A stretch of 64,000 bases of DNA from Vicinamibacterales bacterium (GTDB lineage Bacteria > Acidobacteriota > Vicinamibacteria > Vicinamibacterales > UBA8438): contig CALLXD010000023.1 in NCBI GenBank assembly GCA_937766455.1, positions 16,013-80,012 on the forward strand, in the 5' to 3' direction. A model generated the notes under the pieces. It searched no databases, had not been told where the DNA came from, and worked only from the letters and a program-made list of their open reading frames with translations. Shown piece after piece: positions 1 through 9,351 of this stretch. Position numbers and translations under genes: made by a program. The stretch's first letter is position 1; each line of letters starts with the position of its first letter.

Positions 1-1239
1 CGGGACGCAAGCGAGATCGAGTACTACTACGACAAGTCGAAGTACCGCACTGAAACCAAACCGCATCCTGATCCCCGCGCAATTGAGCAGGCGGTCGCAT
101 TGCTCCGCGATGCCGAGCGCCCCATCATCGTGTCGAGCAACGGCGTCTTCTACAGTCGGGCGTGGGACGCGCTCCGAAAGGTGGCCGAGCGGGCACAGAT
201 TCCGGTCGTGGAGTCGGGTGCGACCAAGGGGCAGTTTCCCGCCGATCACCCACTGTCGGCCAATACTGCGCCGGGCGCACTCGCCAGTGCCGATTTGGTG
301 CTGCTCGTGGGGCAATACTGTATGCCGACGCAGGGCGAGTTTGCCTTCGGTCCCGACGCGAAATACATCCGAATCGACCCAGATGCACAGGACATCGGCA
401 GAAACCTGCCAATCGATCTCGGGATTGTCAGTTGCGAGAAAGCGGCGCTTGAAGCGCTTGCCGCCGCTGTGCCGCAGATGCGTCACGACGCCTGGGTCGC
501 AGAGGTGGCGGCCGCGCGGGTCGAGTTCGAGGCCGAGAACGAGCAGTACTACCAGACCGGGCTCGGTTACACCGATGCCGTGCACCCGGCGGTTATCGGC
601 AAGGAGCTCGCCGACTTCCTGCATGCCGGCGCGCTGCCGCGCGACCGGACGACCATCGTGCAGGGCGGCTATGGGATCGCGCGCTATACGCGTCGCTACC
701 TGCGCGCATTCCGACCTGGCCAAATCATGAACGGCGCCTATCAGTACGGGGCGATTGGGCCGGACGTCGGCTTCACCATTGGGGTGGCCGCGGCCGTACA
801 ACACGGGGTCGGTCCCCAGGCCGCCTACAAGGGCCACCCGGTCATTGCGATCACGGGTGACGCGGGATTCGGCTATACCGGGATGGAGATGGAAACGCTC
901 TCCAAATACCGGTTGCCGGCGGTGGTCATCGTGTACAACAACAATGCGTGGGGCACCTGGGAAGGACAACGCAACAACAAGGTCGGCCTGCCGGTGCACC
1001 TGTTCCAGGAGAACCTGCGCTACGACAAGCTCGGCGAGGCGCTTGGCGCGCATGGCGAGTACGTCACGACTCCGGCCGACTTCCGGCCGGCGCTTGAGCG
1101 GGCCTACCAGGTGGCGCTCGACGAGAGCCGTCCGTCGGTGGTGAACGTACAGGCCAAGAAAGAGTTCTGGCTGCGGGATCAGTACGAACCAGGGTTCCTC
1201 GGGAAGATCGAGCCTGGCGTGATGTCGTACTACCACTAG
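1..1239 (+). CDS. Thiamine-diphosphate-dependent lyase/synthase, C-terminal part (5' end outside window)
   Basis: The reading frame is open from base 1, so only the central and C-terminal domains are present (412 codons). Residues after the edge form the non-catalytic middle domain ([15 protein letters not shown], then [14 protein letters not shown]). The C-terminal ThDP/Mg-binding motif follows: [18 protein letters not shown], then [11 protein letters not shown], the GDG...NN pattern of the acetolactate synthase superfamily. Family knowledge allows acetolactate synthase, oxalyl-CoA decarboxylase or 2-hydroxyacyl-CoA lyase. The C-terminal tail does not decide, and the N-terminal domain with the catalytic Glu is missing. 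A strong terminator follows 37 bases downstream, so this is the last gene of its operon. The family is certain; the substrate is open. Confidence 0.85.
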   Translation, partial: RDASEIEYYYDKSKYRTETKPHPDPRAIEQAVALLRDAERPIIVSSNGVFYSRAWDALRKVAERAQIPVVESGATKGQFPADHPLSANTAPGALASADLVLLVGQYCMPTQGEFAFGPDAKYIRIDPDAQDIGRNLPIDLGIVSCEKAALEALAAAVPQMRHDAWVAEVAAARVEFEAENEQYYQTGLGYTDAVHPAVIGKELADFLHAGALPRDRTTIVQGGYGIARYTRRYLRAFRPGQIMNGAYQYGAIGPDVGFTIGVAAAVQHGVGPQAAYKGHPVIAITGDAGFGYTGMEMETLSKYRLPAVVIVYNNNAWGTWEGQRNNKVGLPVHLFQENLRYDKLGEALGAHGEYVTTPADFRPALERAYQVALDESRPSVVNVQAKKEFWLRDQYEPGFLGKIEPGVMSYYH

Positions 1240-1275
1240 TCGACGGCGTCATTCGAAACGACAGTAGGAGACGAG

Positions 1276-1304
1276 GAAGCCGGCACGCTGTGCCGGCTTC
1301 TTCT
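1276..1304 (+). terminator. Rho-independent terminator after the ThDP enzyme
   Basis: A perfect 11-bp inverted repeat (arms GAAGCCGGCAC and GTGCCGGCTTC) with a 3-base loop GCT is followed by TTCT. It lies 37 bases after the stop of the ThDP enzyme and just before the next start codon at 1316, so it should insulate the two transcription units. Confidence 0.8.
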
Positions 1305-1315
1305 ATATTGAGAAC

Positions 1316-1837
1316 GTGACTACCCGAACCAAGACCGCGCCGCCCGTCTCTCGTCAGCGGCTGACGGCTGAGCAATCGTTGACGGTGGTTCGGGAGCGCC
1401 TGCAGGCGTACGCCGACCGTGGCGTGTTCCGCGGGTTTAGTGAACAGGCCGCGCGCGCCGGTCGGCATCGATTTCGCTTTTCCTGGCTTGGCGCGAAGCC
1501 GATGTCACTGGACTACACGCCAGCAACCGGGACATTCTTGTTTCGTTCCCTGCTGCCAGGCATTCCTGCGCGCTCATCGCTGGCCGCCGATGTCGAGACG
1601 TTTGTGACCGGTCGAGCCTCCCCGCGTCTGCCGCCGCATCGACGGGTCGAGCGTCGCCGCGCGCGGCTCAGATGTCTGCCGTCACGCGGGGCGGTCTCCG
1701 TGGAACTTGTCGCGACGCGGAACCACCACGACTACGGCGTCAACCGAATCGTCAATCTCGCGCACGAGATCTTCCTGTATCTCCATACGTATCAACCGGA
1801 GTACATGTGGAAGCACTTCGACGCGCCAGAAGAATAG
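1316..1837 (+). CDS. Conserved hypothetical protein, 173 aa
   Basis: I do not recognise this family. The GTG start at 1316 gives an Arg-rich protein with no signal peptide or membrane segment. The N-terminal half (LTAEQSLTVVRERLQAYADRG) looks helical. The C-terminal end is the most protein-like part: NHHDYGVNRIVNLAHEIFLY, then LHTYQPEYMWKHFDAPEE, rich in aromatic and His residues. The middle (residues ~95-125) is unusually Arg-rich and could hide a frame problem. It sits between a terminator and a cytochrome c lipoprotein. A cytoplasmic role is likely; function is unknown. Confidence 0.55.
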   Translation: MTTRTKTAPPVSRQRLTAEQSLTVVRERLQAYADRGVFRGFSEQAARAGRHRFRFSWLGAKPMSLDYTPATGTFLFRSLLPGIPARSSLAADVETFVTGRASPRLPPHRRVERRRARLRCLPSRGAVSVELVATRNHHDYGVNRIVNLAHEIFLYLHTYQPEYMWKHFDAPEE

Positions 1838-1878
1838 GGCGCCGTTTGCGCGCTCATGTTCAACACGGAGAACCGCAG

Positions 1879-2295
1879 ATGCACCAGCACAGTGTCCGGC
1901 TACTTGCTCTCATCCTCGCCGTTAGCGGCTGCGCCGCCGTCACCCTGATGGCCCTCCAGTCGCATCCCCCGGAGCCGCACCGGCACGCGGAGGGGCAGGC
2001 ACTGGAGAATCCGATGGAGGCGACGGCTGACTCGAAGGCCACGGGCCGGCAACGGTTCGTGTTCAATTGCCGCGACTGTCACGGCAATACCGGTCTCGGC
2101 GACGGGGACATGGCGCATGCGGGCGGTGACGTGCCCGACTTCACCGATGACATCTGGATGCATGGGTCATCAGACGGCGAGATCTTCACCGTGATCAAGG
2201 AAGGTGTGTCGGCTGACATGCAGCCGTACGCCAGCCGCATCACGGACGACGACATCTGGCATCTCGTCAACTACCTCAAAACGCTCGAGCGCTAG
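1879..2295 (+). CDS. Lipoprotein c-type cytochrome, 138 aa
   Basis: A small monohaem cytochrome c with an N-terminal signal ending in a lipobox (LAVSGC, Cys18). It should therefore be membrane-anchored on the periplasmic side. The haem site is C64-R-D-C67-H68 (NCRDCHGNTGLGDGDMA). A Met in the GVSADMQPYASRI segment is the likely sixth ligand. The C-terminal helix DDIWHLVNYLKTL is typical of class I cytochromes. The ATG at 1879 was chosen because it is followed directly by the signal peptide; the open frame extends upstream but overlaps the previous gene. It may accept electrons from the PQQ dehydrogenases nearby, which is an inference from content only. Confidence 0.85.
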   Translation: MHQHSVRLLALILAVSGCAAVTLMALQSHPPEPHRHAEGQALENPMEATADSKATGRQRFVFNCRDCHGNTGLGDGDMAHAGGDVPDFTDDIWMHGSSDGEIFTVIKEGVSADMQPYASRITDDDIWHLVNYLKTLER

Positions 2296-2298
2296 GGG

Positions 2299-2802
2299 TC
2301 ACACGTCGTCGTCGGTCGCGGAGGCGTGTATCTGCGGAGTGCGTTTGAAGACGACCGTCAAGCCAAAGAGGGCAATGACGGTGGATGCGGCCAAGCCCAC
2401 GTAGGCGCCCGGTGCCACGGTGGGTTCGGCGGTGGCTCGCGCGGGGCCGCCCTGGACAATAGCGCGCGCCTGCGCGGTCGACCATCCCTGCTGGACGGCC
2501 GAGCGCTCCATCAGTTGTTCCGCGAGGAACAGGATGCCGAACGCACACAACCCCACCAGCAAGAGCGGATGCCTGGAGTTCTTGCGGGTGACAATGCTCA
2601 GCACGGCCAGGACGACGACCAGAATCCCGCAAAGCAGCACCCAGAGCCCTGCCAGGTCCGGCACGCCGCCGAATCGTTGTGTGCCCACCGAGACCCAGGG
2701 CATGAACGCGCTCGCGGCCAGCACCGCCCCGGCGGCGATCGGGCAGTAATAGGCTCGCATTGAGTGGCGAGCCATGTCGCGAATCACGCGTCCCACAGAC
2801 AT
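2299..2802 (-). CDS. Small integral membrane protein, 167 aa
   Basis: About four hydrophobic segments are visible: IAAGAVLAASAFMPWVSVG near the N-terminus, LAGLWVLLCGILVVVLAVLS, LLLVGLCAFGILFLAEQL, and YVGLAASTVIALFGLTVVF near the C-terminus. Between the last two lies a hydrophilic loop with ATAEPTVAPG. Three ATG codons (2802, 2775, 2760) can start the frame. I take 2802, the longest that does not run into the DUF6152 gene. It ends 3 bp from the convergent cytochrome gene. It resembles short Trp-operon-type membrane proteins in layout, but I cannot assign a function. Confidence 0.6.
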   Translation of the reverse strand: MSVGRVIRDMARHSMRAYYCPIAAGAVLAASAFMPWVSVGTQRFGGVPDLAGLWVLLCGILVVVLAVLSIVTRKNSRHPLLLVGLCAFGILFLAEQLMERSAVQQGWSTAQARAIVQGGPARATAEPTVAPGAYVGLAASTVIALFGLTVVFKRTPQIHASATDDDV

Positions 2803-2834
2803 CAGCGGGGAGTGTACCACCAGCGTGGCCGGTG

Positions 2835-3278
2835 TCACCGAGCGGTGGTGGATGGCGCCGCTGGTCCGCGCAGGGTGGACGAGCACAGGCGCTCGCCCGC
2901 GTCTGTTGCGGGACCGGATCCGGAGGACACCGGGGCGAGATTCAGGAGATACAACCGGTAGGCGCCCGGGTCGCGACCGGGGTTCCCGCACAGGCGGACC
3001 GTGTCGCCCGGGCTGAGGGCGCGGTCGGTCCATCCCTCTTGTTGTAGACGCGTGGCTCCACGCCACTCAAGGGCCCAGGTGTGGACCTGCCCTCGTTCGT
3101 CCCCCACGCGGACTTGCACCATCGTGTGAGGCTCGCTGAACACGAACGAGGCGACTTCGCCTTCGAGCACCACCGTGCGTTCTTCGTCGTAGATCTCACC
3201 GATGGCGTGGTGGGCGTGCAGCGGAGGGCCTGCGAGACAGAGACCGGCTGCCATCAGAACACCGAAACACCGTGTCAT
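2835..3278 (-). CDS. DUF6152 family exported protein, 147 aa
   Basis: A signal peptide (TRCFGVLMAAGLCLAGPPLHA) is followed by HHAIGEIYDEERTVVLEGEV and SFVFSEPHTMVQVRV, the hallmark of the DUF6152 family of small periplasmic proteins. Function of the family is unknown. The ATG at 3278 has a good ribosome site (GGAGGGAGACG). The C-terminal ~30 residues (SGSGPATDAGERLCSSTLRGP) look disordered and may be a non-conserved tail. It is divergent from the two-component system at 3410, and the direct-repeat box at 3340-3359 lies between the two. Confidence 0.75.
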   Translation of the reverse strand: MTRCFGVLMAAGLCLAGPPLHAHHAIGEIYDEERTVVLEGEVASFVFSEPHTMVQVRVGDERGQVHTWALEWRGATRLQQEGWTDRALSPGDTVRLCGNPGRDPGAYRLYLLNLAPVSSGSGPATDAGERLCSSTLRGPAAPSTTAR

Positions 3279-3339
3279 TCGTCTCCCTCCTTCCAGCAGC
3301 GTAGCTATGGGCCATGATACTGCCCCTCGCAGTGGGGAG

Positions 3340-3359
3340 GTCTGAAGTTTGTCTGAAGT
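3340..3359 (+). promoter_or_regulatory. Tandem direct-repeat box upstream of the response regulator
   Basis: Two identical 9-mers, GTCTGAAGT at 3340-3348 and 3351-3359, are spaced exactly 11 bp start to start. OmpR/PhoB-family regulators typically bind 11-bp-period tandem repeats. The box sits 50-70 bp upstream of the GTG start of the response regulator, so it may be an autoregulatory operator, and it could also act on the divergent DUF6152 gene. Confidence 0.5.
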
Positions 3360-3409
3360 CTGGTCCCGGACCGGGCGCGCGCGACGAGATATTCGATAAG
3401 CTTGGGGAT

Positions 3410-4144
3410 GTGACCACACCCCTTCCTTCGGCGGGCCCTGAGCCGGGGCCGGGTGGGCATCTGCTCGTGGTCGAGGACGAGCAGAAGGTGGCTGGCGCCC
3501 TTCGCGAAGGACTCGAGGGGGAGGGGTACAGCGTGGTGGTCGAAGGCACCGGCGAGGGGGCGTTTTCTCGCCTCATCGCGCACTACGACACGTTCGATGC
3601 GGTGCTGCTGGACCTGACGCTCCCAGGTCGTGACGGGCTTGAGGTGCTCTCCGAGCTGCGCCGCCGTGGCATTGAGACGCCGGTCATCGTGCTGACCGCC
3701 AGAGATTCCCTTGGCGATCGGGTCGTCGGCCTCGACGCGGGCGCCGATGACTACCTCATCAAGCCCTTCGCGTTCGCCGAGCTGCTTGCCCGGTTGCGGG
3801 CGGTGGGGCGTCGTGGGCGAGCCACCGATGCCGGTGGCCTGAGCCTCGACACGCTGGAACTTGATCGGACGACCCGCCAGGCCACGCGCGCCGGTCAACC
3901 CATCGAATTGACCGCCAAAGAGTTTGACTTGCTGCACTACCTGGCCGCGCACCCCAGACAGGTCGTCTCCCGCGACACACTGGCCCGGGACGTCTGGCGA
4001 GAAACCGCACGCAGCACCACCCTGGACAACGTGATCGACGTTCATATCTCCAGGCTGAGGCGCAAAATAGACCTTGAGGGCCAGACAAAATTGATCCAGA
4101 CGGTGCGCGGTGTCGGATTCGTCCTGCGAGAGGGCGGGGAATGA
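3410..4144 (+). CDS. OmpR-family response regulator, 244 aa
   Basis: Receiver domain at residues ~16-130: acidic pocket VVEDEQK, phosphoacceptor Asp68 in DAVLLDLTLPGRDG, then Thr in VIVLTARD and Lys in YLIKPF. A winged-helix DNA-binding domain follows (LSLDTLELDRTTRQATRAGQP...IELTAKEFDLLHYLAAHP...IDVHISRLRRKID...TVRGVGFVL). The open frame reaches 3314, but I choose the GTG at 3410 because a tandem operator-like box occupies 3340-3359. The stop overlaps the kinase start (ATGA), showing an operon. Ligand or stimulus cannot be read from the sequence. Confidence 0.92.
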   Translation: MTTPLPSAGPEPGPGGHLLVVEDEQKVAGALREGLEGEGYSVVVEGTGEGAFSRLIAHYDTFDAVLLDLTLPGRDGLEVLSELRRRGIETPVIVLTARDSLGDRVVGLDAGADDYLIKPFAFAELLARLRAVGRRGRATDAGGLSLDTLELDRTTRQATRAGQPIELTAKEFDLLHYLAAHPRQVVSRDTLARDVWRETARSTTLDNVIDVHISRLRRKIDLEGQTKLIQTVRGVGFVLREGGE

Positions 4145-5556
4145 GCTGGCTCAGAGTGCCCCGCACGCTGCGGGCGCGGCTGACCGTGTGGCACGTGTCG
4201 GTGGTCGTGCTGGTGCTGGCGCTCTACGCCGCGGTGGTGTTGTTGCTGGTGACTCGGAACCTGTCGCGATCGCTGGATGCTCGCCTGCGCAGCGATTTCC
4301 GCTGGGCGGCCGAAATGGCCCAGCAGGGTCCAGACGGATCATTGTCCTGGTTCGAAGGCGACCCCTGGAGCGCCGACAGTCCGTGGCTTCGGGTGTGGAC
4401 ACCGGCGGGTCAGGCGATTTACCAGACGGAGGTCGCCCGGCGGCTGCCGGTGCCACAAAGTTCGACGCTGGTCACGGGCGCCGACGGGCAGATCGTCTCG
4501 GTGTCCGCCCGCCCGGCGCCGTTCCGCATGCTGGCGGGTCCGGCGACGGTGGGAGGCCGCCCGGTGGTGCTTCAGGTCGGTCGCTCCGAGGCGATCATGC
4601 GCCTCGAGGTCCGCGAATTGGCACTGGTGTTTCTGCTGGGGCTCCCGCTGACCGTGGTCGTGGCCGGGGTTGGTGGCTATTTGCTCGCTCGTGGCGCGCT
4701 GGCCCCGTTGCATCGCATGGCCGAACGGGCGCAGGACATTACGGCACATCGTCTGAGCGAGCGTCTGCCCATCGACAACCCGCATGACGAACTGGGCCGA
4801 TTGGCGTCCGTCTTCAACGACACGCTGGCCAGGCTCGAGTCATCGTTCAAGCAGATGCGGCGGTTCACCGGGAACGTGTCGCATGAGCTCAGGACTCCGT
4901 TGACGGCGATCCGCAGCGTTGGCGAAGTCAGCCTTCGCGCGCCGCGCGATGCCTCGTCGTATCGGCGGGTGATCGAGAGCATGCTCGAAGAAACGGATCG
5001 ACTCACGAGCCTCGTGGACCGACTCCTGATGGTTTCGCGCGCCGACCACGGGGACCGGACGCTGGCGCTCGAACCGATCGACCTGCGCGCCCTGGCCGAC
5101 GAAGTCGCGGCCCACCTCGATGTGCTGGCCGAAGAGAAGCAACAGTCGATGTCGGTGGAACAGACCGGGCAGCCCCGGTGTCGCGGCGACCGCATCACCC
5201 TCCGCCACGCGGTGATCAATCTGGTCGACAATGCCATCCGCTACACGCCCGTGGGCGGACAGATCCGTCTTCGGGTGTCCGCGTCATCGGACAACGCCGT
5301 GCTGGAAGTGCACGACACCGGTCCGGGCATCCCTGAGGGCGATCAAGCGCGGTTGTTCGACCGGCTGTACCGCGGGCGGGATAGCGCGCCCGGGGGCAGC
5401 GGTCTTGGGTTGTCGATAGCGCGGTGGGCCGTGGAAGCGAACCAGGGACAGCTGAGCTATGACCACCAGGTCAACGGCAGCGGCAGTACGTTCCGCATCA
5501 CGCTGCCAGCGGCTGCCACGTCAGCCTCCGATGACTATACGGTCGCTGGGTCCTGA
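4141..5556 (+). CDS. Sensor histidine kinase, 471 aa
   Basis: Partner of the response regulator, overlapping it by 4 bases. Architecture: TM1 about residues 15-38, a ~120-residue periplasmic sensor region, TM2 about 160-182, a HAMP linker (LAPLHRMAERAQDITAHRLSERL), a HisKA domain with His248 in FTGNVSHELRTPLTAIRS, and a HATPase domain with the N box HAVINLVDNAIRYTP, G1 box DTGPGIP and G2 box GSGLGLSIA. Layout resembles EnvZ/CusS-type metal or envelope-stress kinases, but the sensor region is not diagnostic. All catalytic motifs are intact. Confidence 0.93.
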   Translation: MSWLRVPRTLRARLTVWHVSVVVLVLALYAAVVLLLVTRNLSRSLDARLRSDFRWAAEMAQQGPDGSLSWFEGDPWSADSPWLRVWTPAGQAIYQTEVARRLPVPQSSTLVTGADGQIVSVSARPAPFRMLAGPATVGGRPVVLQVGRSEAIMRLEVRELALVFLLGLPLTVVVAGVGGYLLARGALAPLHRMAERAQDITAHRLSERLPIDNPHDELGRLASVFNDTLARLESSFKQMRRFTGNVSHELRTPLTAIRSVGEVSLRAPRDASSYRRVIESMLEETDRLTSLVDRLLMVSRADHGDRTLALEPIDLRALADEVAAHLDVLAEEKQQSMSVEQTGQPRCRGDRITLRHAVINLVDNAIRYTPVGGQIRLRVSASSDNAVLEVHDTGPGIPEGDQARLFDRLYRGRDSAPGGSGLGLSIARWAVEANQGQLSYDHQVNGSGSTFRITLPAAATSASDDYTVAGS

Positions 5557-5596
5557 TGCGCTTTCCCGGCGAGGCGGGGAGCGGGCACGTGCGAGG

Positions 5597-5718
5597 CGTC
5601 GAACAGACAAAGTGGCGCTGGGCGGGTGGTGCTGTTCGCCACGAATCCATGCTACCGCTGGCAAGATGCCGGCGAGTTCACGATGGTGTTCAACACGATC
5701 CTGCACCACAGCGATTGA
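5597..5718 (+). pseudogene. Remnant of the C-terminus of an M14-type metallocarboxypeptidase
   Basis: In the 172-bp gap after the kinase, the frame ending with the TGA at 5716-5718 reads GRVVLFATNPCYRWQDAGEF, then TMVFNTILHHSD. This is the usual closing segment of exported M14-like peptidases, where a barrel-edge strand VLFATNP is followed by a Phe/Asn-rich helix. There is no start codon and no catalytic region. It looks like the tail of a deleted gene. The match is by eye from family memory, so it is tentative. Confidence 0.35.
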
Positions 5719-5728
5719 CGCCGGTCTT

Positions 5729-7873
5729 TCACTTCGGCAGCGCGAAGACGAAGAGCGCGTTGCCACCCTCTGGTTGGTAGATCTCCGGGGTGAGCTTCGC
5801 CGTGAGACTGCGGAAGACGCCTCCCAGCGCGGCCGGGACGGCTATGAACTGCCTTCCGCCGGCCTCGTATGTAATGGGGTACCCATGGGCCGACGCGGCG
5901 AGACGCGTCTCCCAGACCACCTCGCCTGTCTCAATATCGAACGCCCGGTAGAAGCGGGCGCCGTCACCGGCAAAGACCAATCCGCCCGCCGTCGTCAGCG
6001 CAGATGTCAGGAACGGCGATCGCTGCTCGTGGCTCCAGAGCTCCTCCATCGTCCGCACGTCGTAGGCCGCCAGCTTCCCGACGTTGCCGTTACTGCCTGG
6101 CATTTCCAGCAACTCGTAGCGGCCGGCCGTTCCGCCGCCCCCCTCGATGAACTCCACCTCGCGTCCGGTCAGGTGCATGCACGACTGGTGGAGCGGGATG
6201 ACGAGCGCACCGGCGCCCGGATGATAGGCCGACGCCTGCCAGTTGTGTCCGCCCAGCAGGCTGGGGCAGGCGAACACCCGCTCGCCGATGGCGATATTCT
6301 GCAGGTCCTCTCTGTAGGTCAGGGCGCCGGTGGTCCGATCGATCGAGTCGTAGACATCCTGGTGGACTGTCTCCCGCAGCGCGACGAACGCGCCGGTCCG
6401 CCGATCGAGCTTCCACAGAATGCCGTCCTTGCCTATCGTGAAGAGCCACTTGTCGTCGTCGGCATCCACCAGCACGCGCTCGTACACGATGTCGAGGTCG
6501 AGCGTCTCGCCGGGGGCATGCTGGAAGTACCACTGCACCTGTCCGGTGCTCGGGTTCAGCGCCAGCGTCGAGTTGGTGTAGAGCGCGTCCTGTCGCGTTG
6601 TCATGCCGCGGCTCGCCGCCACCCACGGCTTCGCCTGCGCTGTGCCGATGTAGAAGAGACCGAGATCCTGGTCGTAGCTGCCAGGGATCCAGGCGTCGCC
6701 GCCCGCCCGGAGATACAGCGGCGTATCACCCCATGACGCGTCGTTCGGATCGCCCGGTTGCGCGATCGTGGATGTCCGCCACAGCTCCTGGCCGGTGTCC
6801 GGATCGTGGCCGGTGATGAAACAGCTCTGCTCCGTGTATCGCTCGCAGCCGTTGGTGCCGGTGACGACCACCCCGTTGGCGACGACCGGGCCGGCATTCT
6901 GCCGGAAGCCCTGCGTGTAGTCGGTCTTGACCGTTCGCCACACTTCCTCGCCGGTGCGCGCGTCGAGGGCGACGACCGCGGCATCGGCTGTGGCGAGGAA
7001 CAGCTTGTCGCCGTAGAACGCCAGCGTTCGAGTGGCGCCGGCGCTCGCGTCCTCCGGCAGGCGCGCGCGGTACACCCAGATCACGTCGCCGGTCGCGGCA
7101 TCGATCGCCTGCACCACGTTCCCCGGACTGGCAAGGAACATCACGCCGTCATGCACCAGCGGCGTCGTCTGGTGGTTGCCCGGCCGGATGGCGATCGACC
7201 ATGCGAGCGTCAGATCGGCGACGTTGTCGCGCGTCACCTGGTCGAGGGGGCTGTAGCCGTGGCCGTTGCGCGTTCGCCGCCAGCTCAGCCAGTCCCCCGG
7301 GGGCGGGTCCGTGAGCATGGCATCGGTCACCGGGCTCAGCTCGTGCGGCACCTCCTGGTTGACGAATCGCGACGATCGGCGCCGCAGCCGCTCGCCCGCT
7401 TGCGCCGCGCGGCGCGCGTCGGAGATGTCGGCCGCGTCGCCGATCATCACCCCCGCATCCGCGGTCAGGGTGCGCTCACCGGGCACGGCGCCGTTCGACT
7501 CCAACAGGTATGCCACCAGGTCCAGGTAGGACTGGTCGCTGAGCGAGCCGGCTTGCCCTGGAGGCATCTCGTCGCGCAGATAGGCGAACAGCTCATCGGT
7601 CGTCTGTCCCACCCAATCGTTCAGGAACTCCACGCCCGAGAGGGGCGGGGCGTGCACCATCCCCTCCAGGGCCGCTCCGTGACACTCTTGGCACTGCACG
7701 CCGTAGGCCGACCAGCCGCTGGCGGCCTGGTCCGTGGTGAAGGCCCCGTCCTCCACCGCGGGCTGCGTCGCGGCGACGATGACGCCTGGTGAGGCGGTCG
7801 AGGCCCCCATGACGATCAGTGCGGCTCCCAGCCAACGCGATTCGCCGATTCCGATGCGAGTTTCCTTCGACAT
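5729..7873 (-). CDS. PQQ-dependent dehydrogenase with an N-terminal cytochrome c domain, 714 aa
   Basis: After a signal segment, a cytochrome c module comes first (C61-Q-E-C64-H65, [22 protein letters not shown]). An eight-bladed PQQ propeller with repeated [13 protein letters not shown] W-motifs follows ([25 protein letters not shown] onward). Family quinohaemoproteins usually carry the cytochrome at the C-terminus, so this order is less common. The vicinal Cys-Cys of classical alcohol dehydrogenases is not seen; the equivalent region reads [14 protein letters not shown]. The catalytic Asp region reads [10 protein letters not shown], an Asp-x-Asp that in XoxF-type enzymes marks lanthanide use. 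ATG 7873 is preceded by GAGGAG. It is probably co-transcribed with the upstream propeller lipoprotein (55-bp gap). Periplasmic oxidation of an alcohol or aldehyde is likely. Confidence 0.88.
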   Translation of the reverse strand: MSKETRIGIGESRWLGAALIVMGASTASPGVIVAATQPAVEDGAFTTDQAASGWSAYGVQCQECHGAALEGMVHAPPLSGVEFLNDWVGQTTDELFAYLRDEMPPGQAGSLSDQSYLDLVAYLLESNGAVPGERTLTADAGVMIGDAADISDARRAAQAGERLRRRSSRFVNQEVPHELSPVTDAMLTDPPPGDWLSWRRTRNGHGYSPLDQVTRDNVADLTLAWSIAIRPGNHQTTPLVHDGVMFLASPGNVVQAIDAATGDVIWVYRARLPEDASAGATRTLAFYGDKLFLATADAAVVALDARTGEEVWRTVKTDYTQGFRQNAGPVVANGVVVTGTNGCERYTEQSCFITGHDPDTGQELWRTSTIAQPGDPNDASWGDTPLYLRAGGDAWIPGSYDQDLGLFYIGTAQAKPWVAASRGMTTRQDALYTNSTLALNPSTGQVQWYFQHAPGETLDLDIVYERVLVDADDDKWLFTIGKDGILWKLDRRTGAFVALRETVHQDVYDSIDRTTGALTYREDLQNIAIGERVFACPSLLGGHNWQASAYHPGAGALVIPLHQSCMHLTGREVEFIEGGGGTAGRYELLEMPGSNGNVGKLAAYDVRTMEELWSHEQRSPFLTSALTTAGGLVFAGDGARFYRAFDIETGEVVWETRLAASAHGYPITYEAGGRQFIAVPAALGGVFRSLTAKLTPEIYQPEGGNALFVFALPK

Positions 7874-7928
7874 ATTGCGCACTCCTCGGCGCCATCGCAC
7901 GGCGCCTTGCTATGGCATGGGCCGTTAG

Positions 7929-9098
7929 TTACATCCCGTCCACCACATACTTCGTGAACGCCGAGCCCGCATCGCTGAGCGAGGACGGTCCCTCGGCCAC
8001 GAAGACGTTGCCGTCCTCGTCCACGCCTACGCCCTCTCCCGTCACGCCATGGTTCGGCCGGCTGTCCGATTCCCATGGCGGAATGAAGCCTACGAGCACG
8101 TCCCGATCGACCGGCCCGATGCGCACGCCGTTCCGCCAGTTGATGTGCCGGAGCCGGCTGGACTCGGAGTCGATGGCGTACACCATCGCGTCCTCGGTGA
8201 TGAACAGGTCGCTGATCCGCCCGTACTGATAGCGCGAGTCCAGGTAGTTACCCTCTTGGTCGAAAATCTCGAGGCGGTGATTGCCACGGTCCGCGACCCA
8301 GAGCCGGCCCTGAGCGTCGAACTCCAGGGCGTGTGGTGTGCGGAACTGCCCGTGCTCCGTGCCGATCTCGCCCCACTCCAAGATGTACTCCCCGTCGGGG
8401 GAGTACTTGACGATGCGACCGGTCAGCCCCGTCGCGTGGGCCTCGGTCATCTGTTCGTCTGTCGTCAAGTTCTGCCCGGTATGACCGTCTGCGACGAAGA
8501 TGCTTCCGTCGGGCGCGACGATCACGTCAATCGGCTGATTGAGTTGATCCGGCCCGTTCCCGGGCTGCCCGGCGATACCGAGACTCAGGAGCAGCTCTCC
8601 GGTCGGGCTGAACTTGTGGACCTGGTGACCTTTGGTGCCCTCGTCGTTGCCGGCGAAGTCCGTCACCCAGACGTTGCCTTCGCCGTCCGCGTAGATGCCA
8701 TGGGGCGTCACGAAGATCTCGGCACCGAAGTTGGCGAGGATCTCCCCGGTGTTGCGGTCGAACTTGAAGATCGGGTCCACAGGGTTGTTGTCGCAGTTGA
8801 CCCCGGGTCCACCCGCTGAGCCGGATCCGCAGCGCTCGTACCCCCAGACATGCCCGTCGGTCGGATCGATGTCGAGACCGGCGGTCGAGCCCCACTCCCG
8901 CCCCTCGGGCAAGGTGGCCCAGCTTCCGATACGTGTCGGGTTCGGGTTTGGGAGTCCCTCACCCGTGACGGGGTTGACGTCCGCGACCGGGTCGCTCTCC
9001 GGCGTGTCGATGGTGGCCGGTGGCGCGGGCTCCCCAGCGCACGCCGCAAGCAGCGCGGCGCACACGAGTACGGACAGCGGGAATCGTAACGATGACAT
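7929..9098 (-). CDS. Six-bladed NHL-type propeller lipoprotein, 389 aa
   Basis: A signal peptide ends in a lipobox (AALLAACAG), then a short Pro-rich linker. The body is a propeller of NHL-like repeats: GNVWVTDFAGN, GSIFVADGHTGQN, GRLWVADRGNHRLEIFD, GNVFVAEGPSS. The family includes the peptidyl-alpha-hydroxyglycine lyase fold, but such bacterial members have no proven lyase role. ATG 9098 has an excellent ribosome site (AGGAGGGACCA). A close paralogue lies at 46117-47289, sharing the GREWGSTAG, CDNNPVDPIFKFDRNTG and GEFRTPHA-like segments. It precedes the PQQ dehydrogenase in the same operon. Confidence 0.85.
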   Translation of the reverse strand: MSSLRFPLSVLVCAALLAACAGEPAPPATIDTPESDPVADVNPVTGEGLPNPNPTRIGSWATLPEGREWGSTAGLDIDPTDGHVWGYERCGSGSAGGPGVNCDNNPVDPIFKFDRNTGEILANFGAEIFVTPHGIYADGEGNVWVTDFAGNDEGTKGHQVHKFSPTGELLLSLGIAGQPGNGPDQLNQPIDVIVAPDGSIFVADGHTGQNLTTDEQMTEAHATGLTGRIVKYSPDGEYILEWGEIGTEHGQFRTPHALEFDAQGRLWVADRGNHRLEIFDQEGNYLDSRYQYGRISDLFITEDAMVYAIDSESSRLRHINWRNGVRIGPVDRDVLVGFIPPWESDSRPNHGVTGEGVGVDEDGNVFVAEGPSSLSDAGSAFTKYVVDGM

Positions 9099-9351
9099 TG
9101 GTCCCTCCTGAGGACACGCCCGTTGCTGATTGGCGTGCCCGACCCGTGGGCTCGCGTCCCGAGCGCGTGACGAGTTTCTACGCGGATCCTGATTTCGACA
9201 CTCTACCTCACGTGATCGACTCGAACCGCAATCGTATGTCTTCGTCATCGACCGTGAGCACCGCAAAACCTATATCCTGGTCCCGGCCCGTCGCATCGGA
9301 TGATTCACCACGGGCTGCTAGCCATACATCGTGCTTGGAGGGATCCTGTCA

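Noticed and set aside
5459..6736. 425-codon plus-strand frame
   Set aside because: Arg/Gln-rich shadow of the PQQ dehydrogenase on the opposite strand.
6758..7792. 344-codon plus-strand frame
   Set aside because: Shadow of the PQQ dehydrogenase; no family-like motif.
9099..9351. Gap before the CMD gene
   Set aside because: Checked for remnants and small ORFs on both strands; nothing convincing beyond the promoter and ribosome-site region of the flanking genes.
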